Positions 1-3,246 of a stretch of 11,624 nt of DNA are shown one piece after another; position 1 is the stretch's first letter; the number at the start of each line of letters is the position of its first letter. The position numbers and the translations under genes were made by a program. The notes under the pieces are model-generated. The model worked only from the letters and a program-made list of their open reading frames with translations. It did no database searches and had not been told where the DNA came from. The DNA is from Spirochaetaceae bacterium (GTDB lineage Bacteria > Spirochaetota > Spirochaetia > Treponematales > Breznakiellaceae), in the NCBI GenBank assembly GCA_031257135.1, contig JAIRPH010000008.1:1-11624 (forward strand), written 5' to 3'.

Positions 1-323
1 TCGATTTTTTCGATGGCCGGCGTTCCGGGGTAGCGTTTGTCGATGACGGCTCGGTAGGAGGCTTCCACGGCTGGGTCCAGGGCGTCTCCGGGGATGGCCT
101 GCATCATTACCGCCGGATGGGGGACCGCGTAATCCAGATTTATCAGCCCTAAAATCCCGTCCAAGAGGGCGGGAATCCTGAGGCCGTCCGCCCGAATCAC
201 CCGGGGATTAAGGGTATCCCCCGGGAAAAAGGCATCCGCCAAAACGAGTTCGTCCCCGTGACCCATCCTGAACAGGGCGTTCAAAAGGTCGGGGCTTATC
301 ACCGGACTAATTCCAATAAGCAT
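1..323 (-). CDS. fucU: FucU/RbsD-family sugar mutarotase (3' end outside window)
   Basis: Read on the minus strand from the ATG at 323, the frame stays open to the window edge (107 codons; the family is about 140 residues). The protein starts MLIGISPVISPDLLNALFRM and then shows the family block MGHGDELVLAD (residues 20-30), IRADG (43-47) and a VMMQAIPGD segment (72-80), in the order and spacing of E. coli FucU. His22 and Asp30 lie where FucU and RbsD have their active-site residues. By family, it interconverts anomers of fucose or a related sugar in the cytoplasm. A strong AAGGAG ribosome site (333-338 region, minus strand) sits 5-6 bases before the start. The gene diverges from flaB; its operon partners lie outside the window, so the sugar cannot be named. 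RbsD is the alternative, but the MGHGDE and IRADG blocks fit FucU better. Confidence 0.85.
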   Translation of the reverse strand, partial: MLIGISPVISPDLLNALFRMGHGDELVLADAFFPGDTLNPRVIRADGLRIPALLDGILGLINLDYAVPHPAVMMQAIPGDALDPAVEASYRAVIDKRYPGTPAIEKI

Positions 324-395
324 TTTTTCTCCTTAATCTTTTATTTACTTTGAAAAATACCGATAAATAAGATCATCATATCATATCTTTTATTT

Positions 396-437
396 AAAAA
401 AAGACTTCAAAAAAAATTATAAAAAATTTAGAAAAAA
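396..437 (+). promoter_or_regulatory. Phased A-tracts upstream of the first flagellin promoter
   Basis: Four runs of A (396-402, 409-416, 421-426, 432-437) are centred about 13, 11 and 11 bases apart and end just before the putative -35 element at 441. Such helically phased A-tracts are known to bend DNA and to act as UP elements for RNA polymerase. A similar arrangement lies before the second flagellin promoter. Confidence 0.45.
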
Positions 438-440
438 CCG

Positions 441-468
441 TAAAGTTTCCGTAGGGTATTGTCGAATA
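441..468 (+). promoter_or_regulatory. Sigma-28 (FliA)-type promoter for the first flagellin
   Basis: TAAAGTTT at 441-448 matches the FliA -35 consensus exactly. After 12 bases comes GTCGAATA at 461-468, which matches 5 of 8 positions of GCCGATAA; the usual spacing is 11. Transcription would begin near 475 and give a leader of about 125 nt. Flagellins are normally late, sigma-28-dependent genes, so the location fits. Confidence 0.6.
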
Positions 469-484
469 ATAAAATAAGTATTTC

Positions 485-530
485 TACGGAACGCATTAGG
501 CTTTTCCGTATAGTATAACCGAGATCGGTT
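485..530 (+). other. Two inverted repeats in the first flagellin leader
   Basis: TACGGAA (485-491) and TTCCGTA (504-510) form a perfect 7-bp stem with a 12-nt loop. Just downstream, AACCGA-GA-TCGGTT (517-530) is a 6-bp dyad with only 2 central bases, more suited to a DNA operator than to an RNA hairpin. TTTCCGTA also occurs as a direct copy at 446-453, inside the promoter. Function is unknown; both lie in the predicted 5' untranslated region. Confidence 0.35.
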
Positions 531-558
531 AATAAGAAAATACTTGCGTAAAACCAAA

Positions 559-578
559 CTAGGGCATGGACGCCTTAG
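559..578 (+). promoter_or_regulatory. Putative CsrA-binding hairpin in the first flagellin leader
   Basis: CTAGGGC (559-565) pairs with GCCTTAG (572-578) as a 7-bp stem with one G-U pair, leaving the hexaloop AUGGAC (566-571). An ANGGAN hexaloop on a short stem is the classic recognition form for CsrA/RsmA. A second GGA motif lies in the Shine-Dalgarno sequence AAGGAGG (588-594). Two sites, one of them over the ribosome site, is the arrangement known for Bacillus hag, and CsrA control of the flaB leader has been reported in Borrelia. Binding here is inferred from form only. Confidence 0.5.
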
Positions 579-598
579 AACAATATCAAGGAGGATGA
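566..598 (+). other. Possible 10-codon upstream ORF (MDALEQYQGG) before the first flagellin
   Basis: An ATG at 566 (inside the hairpin loop) opens a 10-codon frame that stops with TGA at 596-598, one base before the flagellin ATG at 600. The frame runs through the flagellin Shine-Dalgarno sequence. It has no well-placed ribosome site of its own (AGGG at 561-564 is only 1 base from the ATG), so translation is doubtful. It is listed because the second flagellin has a comparable arrangement. Confidence 0.2.
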
Positions 599-599
599 C

Positions 600-1460
600 A
601 TGATCATCAACCACAACCTGAGCGCTCAGTACGCTGATAGGTCTCTTGGAGTTACCCAGGGCAGTCTCACCAAAAACATGGAGAAGCTGACCTCTGGGCT
701 TCGCATCAACCGGGCTGGCGACGATGCTTCCGGTCTCGCGGTTTCCGAGAAATTCCGCAGTCAGATTCGGGGCTTGAATCAGGCTTCCGCGAATGCCGCC
801 AACGGCATTTCCTTTATCCAGACCACTGAAGGCTTCCTTCAGGAAACTCAGGATATTCTTCACCGCATCCGGGAACTGGCTGTCCAGTCCGCCAACGGCA
901 TCTACACCGAAGACGACCGGATGCAGATTCAGGTTGAAGTCTCCCAGTTGGTGGACGAAATCGACCGCATCGCCAGCCACGCTCAGTTCAACGGACTGAA
1001 TATGCTGACCGGCCGGTACGCCAAAGAGAATGGAGAGAACACCGTCACCGCTTCCATGTGGTTCCACATCGGCGCCAATATGGATCAGCGTCGGCAGGTC
1101 TTCATTGGCACCATGACCGCCAACGGACTGGGCGTACGCAATGTCGATGATGCCGAGATTGTAAAGCTCGACAGCATGGATAATTCCAACCGCGCCATCG
1201 GGACCTTGGATGAGGCTCTCAAACGGGTTTCCAAACAGCGGGCGGACCTCGGCGGATACCAGAACCGGCTCGAACACACCATCGCTGGACTCAACGTCGG
1301 CGCCGAGAACTTCCAGGCTTCCGAGTCCCGGATCCGGGATACCGACATGGCGAAGCAGATGGTTACTTACACCCGGGACAACATTCTTTCCCAGGCAGGA
1401 ACCGCTATGCTCGCTCAGGCGAATCAGCGGACCCAGTCGGTCTTACAGCTCCTCCAGTAG
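600..1460 (+). CDS. flaB: FlaB-type periplasmic flagellin (core filament protein), copy 1
   Basis: The product (286 aa) is a spirochaete core flagellin. It has the N-terminal D0/D1 helices (about 1-140, starting MIINHNLSAQ, with LTSGLRINRAGDDASGLAVSE at 30-50 and DDRMQIQVEVSQLVDEI further on). A short middle segment with MWFHIGANMDQ follows, then the C-terminal D1/D0 helices (RADLGGYQNRLE, FQASESRIRDTDMA, and SQAGTAMLAQAN to the end at VLQLLQ). There is no variable D2/D3 domain, as expected for filaments that stay in the periplasm. The ATG at 600 follows AAGGAGG (588-594) by 5 bases. It has its own sigma-28-like promoter and terminator, so it is probably monocistronic, and its leader carries a likely CsrA site. 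It differs from copy 2 mainly by about 11 extra residues in the middle segment. The number of the paralogue (FlaB1, 2 or 3) cannot be fixed from the sequence alone. Confidence 0.96.
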   Translation: MIINHNLSAQYADRSLGVTQGSLTKNMEKLTSGLRINRAGDDASGLAVSEKFRSQIRGLNQASANAANGISFIQTTEGFLQETQDILHRIRELAVQSANGIYTEDDRMQIQVEVSQLVDEIDRIASHAQFNGLNMLTGRYAKENGENTVTASMWFHIGANMDQRRQVFIGTMTANGLGVRNVDDAEIVKLDSMDNSNRAIGTLDEALKRVSKQRADLGGYQNRLEHTIAGLNVGAENFQASESRIRDTDMAKQMVTYTRDNILSQAGTAMLAQANQRTQSVLQLLQ

Positions 1461-1481
1461 TAGCGTAGCCTAAACGGACCG

Positions 1482-1520
1482 AAACAAGCTTCATGGTATT
1501 CCATGGAGCTTGTTTTTTTT
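1482..1520 (+). terminator. Intrinsic terminator after the first flagellin
   Basis: ACAAGCTTCATGG (1484-1496) pairs with CCATGGAGCTTGT (1501-1513), 13 bp with one G-U pair and a TATT loop. It is followed at once by a run of eight T (1513-1520). It begins about 20 bases after the stop codon and separates the two flagellin units. Confidence 0.93.
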
Positions 1521-1565
1521 ATGGTCTGCCTTCATTGGAAAAATATACCTTATCGGCATTATCGC

Positions 1566-1594
1566 AAAAAAAATTAAAAAAAATTTGAAAAAAA
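1566..1594 (+). promoter_or_regulatory. Phased A-tracts upstream of the second flagellin promoter
   Basis: Runs of A at 1566-1573, 1576-1583 and 1588-1594 are centred 10 and 11.5 bases apart, in an otherwise AT-rich stretch. They end about 29 bases before the -35 element. They parallel the tracts before the first flagellin and may curve the DNA. Confidence 0.4.
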
Positions 1595-1622
1595 TGAGAT
1601 TTAGCTATTGCAATAGTTTTTG

Positions 1623-1649
1623 TAAAGTGGTATCTTTTTAATATGATAA
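1623..1649 (+). promoter_or_regulatory. Sigma-28 (FliA)-type promoter for the second flagellin
   Basis: TAAAGTGG (1623-1630) and TATGATAA (1642-1649) are separated by exactly 11 bases, as in the TAAAGTTT-N11-GCCGATAA consensus (6 of 8 and 5 of 8 matches). Transcription would begin near 1656, giving an unusually long leader of about 184 nt. Confidence 0.65.
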
Positions 1650-1685
1650 AGATGTTGGAGGTAATAACTCCTCGGTAAACCGCAC

Positions 1686-1733
1686 GGCGGAATAGACCGC
1701 TTATTAAGATTTTGATAAGCGATCCGTTCCGCC
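1686..1733 (+). other. Large imperfect stem-loop in the second flagellin leader
   Basis: GGCGGAA (1686-1692) pairs with TTCCGCC (1727-1733). After a symmetrical 5 x 5 internal loop, CGCTTATTA (1698-1706) pairs with TGATAAGCG (1713-1721), 9 bp with one G-U pair, closing on the loop AGATTT. That is 16 base pairs in 48 nt with no following U-run, so it is not a terminator. A smaller GGAG/CTCC hairpin (1657-1671) lies near the predicted 5' end. It matches no riboswitch family I recognise; a role in mRNA stability or protein binding is possible. Confidence 0.5.
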
Positions 1734-1814
1734 TAGAGAATATCTGCAAAGCGGCGCGAAAGGCTTTCAGAATTCCAGCAGTGCGGTTCGACCTCAGCTA
1801 GGGATAGTAAGAGG

Positions 1815-1839
1815 TTATAAACCAATGGAGAGGTTATAA
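1815..1839 (+). promoter_or_regulatory. Hairpin presenting AUGGAG over the second flagellin ribosome site
   Basis: TTATAAACC (1815-1823, one bulged A) pairs with GGTTATAA (1832-1839). This puts AATGGAGA (1824-1831) in the loop and the last two G of the Shine-Dalgarno AGAGG in the stem. The loop contains AUGGAG, an ANGGAN motif of the CsrA type, and the hairpin ends at the flagellin start codon. The stem is AT-rich and weak, so a bound protein or a translating ribosome could decide its state. CsrA control is inference. Confidence 0.45.
1825..1839 (+). other. Four-codon leader ORF (MERL) abutting the second flagellin
   Basis: ATG GAG AGG TTA TAA at 1825-1839 ends directly against the flagellin ATG at 1840, in the same frame. 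Unlike the short frame before the first flagellin, it has a ribosome-site core (AGAGG, 1810-1814) 10 bases upstream. Its start codon sits in the hairpin loop and its codons cover the flagellin ribosome site, so its translation would open the hairpin and could feed re-initiation. Whether it is translated is unknown. Confidence 0.3.
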
Positions 1840-2667
1840 ATGATTATCAATCATAACATGAGCGCCCTGTATGCCAATCGTACTTTGGGCGTCACCCGTG
1901 AAAATGTCGCTGAGGACATTGCAAAACTCAGCTCCGGTCAGCGGATCAATAAAGCGGCGGACGATGCTTCCGGTCTCGCGGTTTCCGAAAAACTGCGGGC
2001 GCAGGTTCGGGGACTGAATCAGGCTGAACGCAATATTCAGAACGGCGTCTCCTTCATTCAGACCGCCGAAGGCTATCTTCAGGAAACCCAGGACGTCCTT
2101 CATCGGCTCCGGGAACTGTCTGTCCAGTCCGCCAACGGTATCTATAACGATGAAGATCGGATGCAGATTCAGGTTGAAGTCTCCCAGTTGGTAGACGAAA
2201 TCAACCGCGTCGCCAGCCACGCCCAATTCAACGGGATGAACCTTTTGACCGGTCGTTTTGCCGAAGGTAGCGATCAGGTTATGCGGTTCCAGGTCGGCGC
2301 GAATATGGACCAGAACAAGCAGGTCTTTATCGGCGATATGACCGCATCCGCGCTCCAAGTGGAAGGACTTGAGCTGACCGACATGGAAAAAGCCAATGCC
2401 GCTATCGGTACGCTGGACAGCGCGTTACAGGCTGTTTCCAAACAGCGGGCGGACCTCGGCGGATACCAGAACCGGTTTGAAGAAGCCGCTAAGGGCGTCG
2501 CTATCGCGTCAGAAAACCTTCAGGCTTCCGAGTCTCGGATCCGGGATGCGAATATGGCTACCGAAGTCGTGGACTTCACGAAGAACCAGATACTGTCCCA
2601 AGCCGGTACCGCGATGCTGGCTCAGGCTAATGTACAGACCCAGTCGGTGCTTCAGCTCCTGGGCTAA
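1840..2667 (+). CDS. flaB: FlaB-type periplasmic flagellin (core filament protein), copy 2
   Basis: The product (275 aa) has the same core-only flagellin layout as copy 1: MIINHNMSALYANRTLGV at the start, ADDASGLAVSEKLRAQVRGLN, DRMQIQVEVSQLVDEI, a short middle with RFQVGANMDQNKQVFIGDM, and the C-terminal RADLGGYQNRFE, LQASESRIRD and SQAGTAMLAQAN blocks ending VLQLLG. The middle is about 11 residues shorter than in copy 1, and MWFHIGAN is replaced by MRFQVGAN. The start is fixed by the conserved MIINHN and by AGAGG (1829-1833) with a 6-base spacer. It has its own sigma-28-like promoter, a long structured leader and a terminator. Stretches of 29, 35 and 42 bases are identical to copy 1. The two proteins probably co-assemble in the filament core, as FlaB proteins do in treponemes; that part is family knowledge. 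Confidence 0.96.
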   Translation: MIINHNMSALYANRTLGVTRENVAEDIAKLSSGQRINKAADDASGLAVSEKLRAQVRGLNQAERNIQNGVSFIQTAEGYLQETQDVLHRLRELSVQSANGIYNDEDRMQIQVEVSQLVDEINRVASHAQFNGMNLLTGRFAEGSDQVMRFQVGANMDQNKQVFIGDMTASALQVEGLELTDMEKANAAIGTLDSALQAVSKQRADLGGYQNRFEEAAKGVAIASENLQASESRIRDANMATEVVDFTKNQILSQAGTAMLAQANVQTQSVLQLLG

Positions 2668-2689
2668 ACCGGATTTTAGAACCTTAGGC

Positions 2690-2720
2690 TTCAAGAGGCA
2701 TCTGGACGTCGCCTTTTGAA
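2690..2720 (+). other. Extra 3'-UTR hairpin after the second flagellin
   Basis: TTCAAGAGGC (2690-2699) pairs with GCCTTTTGAA (2711-2720), 10 bp with one G-U pair and an 11-nt loop. It lies between the stop codon and the true terminator and has no U-run. It could protect the mRNA 3' end. Confidence 0.5.
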
Positions 2721-2725
2721 ACAGT

Positions 2726-2760
2726 GACGGGGAAATCGCGCCCTTCCCCGTCTTTTTATT
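2726..2760 (+). terminator. Intrinsic terminator after the second flagellin
   Basis: GACGGGGAA (2726-2734) pairs perfectly with TTCCCCGTC (2744-2752) around a 9-nt loop, followed by TTTTTATTTTTT. This is a strong rho-independent terminator that separates the flagellin from the flaG-fliD run. Confidence 0.93.
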
Positions 2761-2776
2761 TTTTAAATAAAAAACC

Positions 2777-2805
2777 TTGTCTCTAAACGATTTTACTCTT
2801 ATAAT
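2777..2805 (+). promoter_or_regulatory. Sigma-70-type promoter before flaG
   Basis: TTGTCT (2777-2782) and a perfect TATAAT (2800-2805) are 17 bases apart. Transcription would start near 2812 and give a leader of about 34 nt before flaG. No sigma-28-like element is seen here, so flaG, fliD and the genes behind them may be expressed independently of the late flagellar sigma factor. Confidence 0.65.
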
Positions 2806-2845
2806 TAAAAGGCGATGATCTCAAATTTTAATAGGGGGTATACTT

Positions 2846-3220
2846 ATGAGTATCCACATGGAAGTCAACGGCAATACAAACAACGCCCCGATCTTACCGG
2901 AAAACAGGAAGCCGGGACTGCGGACGCCGAAACAGACCGCCCCGGCGAAAGGCGTTGCCGTAGGGGTTCTCACCGCCGAAGCCGCGCCGAATAAGCCGCC
3001 GGTGAAGATCGAAAAAATCGTAACGGACCTTGAACGGATCAGTCTCGCGTTTAACAAGAAGCTCAGGTTTCAGGTAGATCATAAAGATCACGACCTTACG
3101 GTTAAAGTAATCGACCCTGAAACCGATAAGGTTATAAAGGAGTTGCCGCCTAAAGAATTAGAGCGGCTTCGAGACCATATCAGAGAGACCATAGGCATCT
3201 TATTTGATGTGCAAATCTGA
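2846..3220 (+). CDS. flaG: FlaG-family flagellar protein
   Basis: The product (124 aa) has the FlaG signature in its C-terminal half: LRFQVDHKDHDLTVKVIDPE (73-92) followed by TDKVIKELPPKELERL (93-108), i.e. the family's pattern of a strand, then a V-K-V-ID-x-ET-x-x-VI-x-x-(I/L)-PP-E motif. The first 55 residues are polar, rich in Pro, Ala and Lys, and probably disordered. FlaG proteins are linked to filament length and often lie next to fliD, as here: 26 bases separate the genes. The ATG at 2846 follows GGGGG (2834-2838) by 7 bases. It is the first gene after the promoter at 2777-2805. Confidence 0.88.
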   Translation: MSIHMEVNGNTNNAPILPENRKPGLRTPKQTAPAKGVAVGVLTAEAAPNKPPVKIEKIVTDLERISLAFNKKLRFQVDHKDHDLTVKVIDPETDKVIKELPPKELERLRDHIRETIGILFDVQI

Positions 3221-3246
3221 GATAAAAGGCTGGAAACAAAGGGAAT

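Larger units (their letters stand above)
1810..1840 (+). repeat. 12-bp direct repeat that duplicates the ribosome site
   Basis: AGAGGTTATAAA occurs at 1810-1821 and again at 1829-1840, the second copy ending in the A of the flagellin ATG. Each copy holds an AGAGG ribosome-site core. Only the second copy is correctly spaced for the flagellin start (6 bases); the first lies 10 bases before an in-frame ATG at 1825. Confidence 0.85.

Noticed and set aside
375..410. Minus-strand promoter for fucU (TTGAAG with TATGAT)
   Set aside because: The spacing of 19 bases is poor and the region is so AT-rich that such matches are expected by chance; a promoter must exist here, but I cannot place it.
417..1277. 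286-codon minus-strand ORF opposite flaB copy 1
   Set aside because: It lies antisense to a certain flagellin gene, has no ribosome site, and its sequence resembles the minus ORF opposite copy 2 only because the two flagellin genes are paralogues. It is a codon-bias shadow.
1834..2358. 174-codon minus-strand ORF opposite flaB copy 2
   Set aside because: Same explanation as the ORF opposite copy 1; it also starts across the flagellin ribosome site with no promoter visible.
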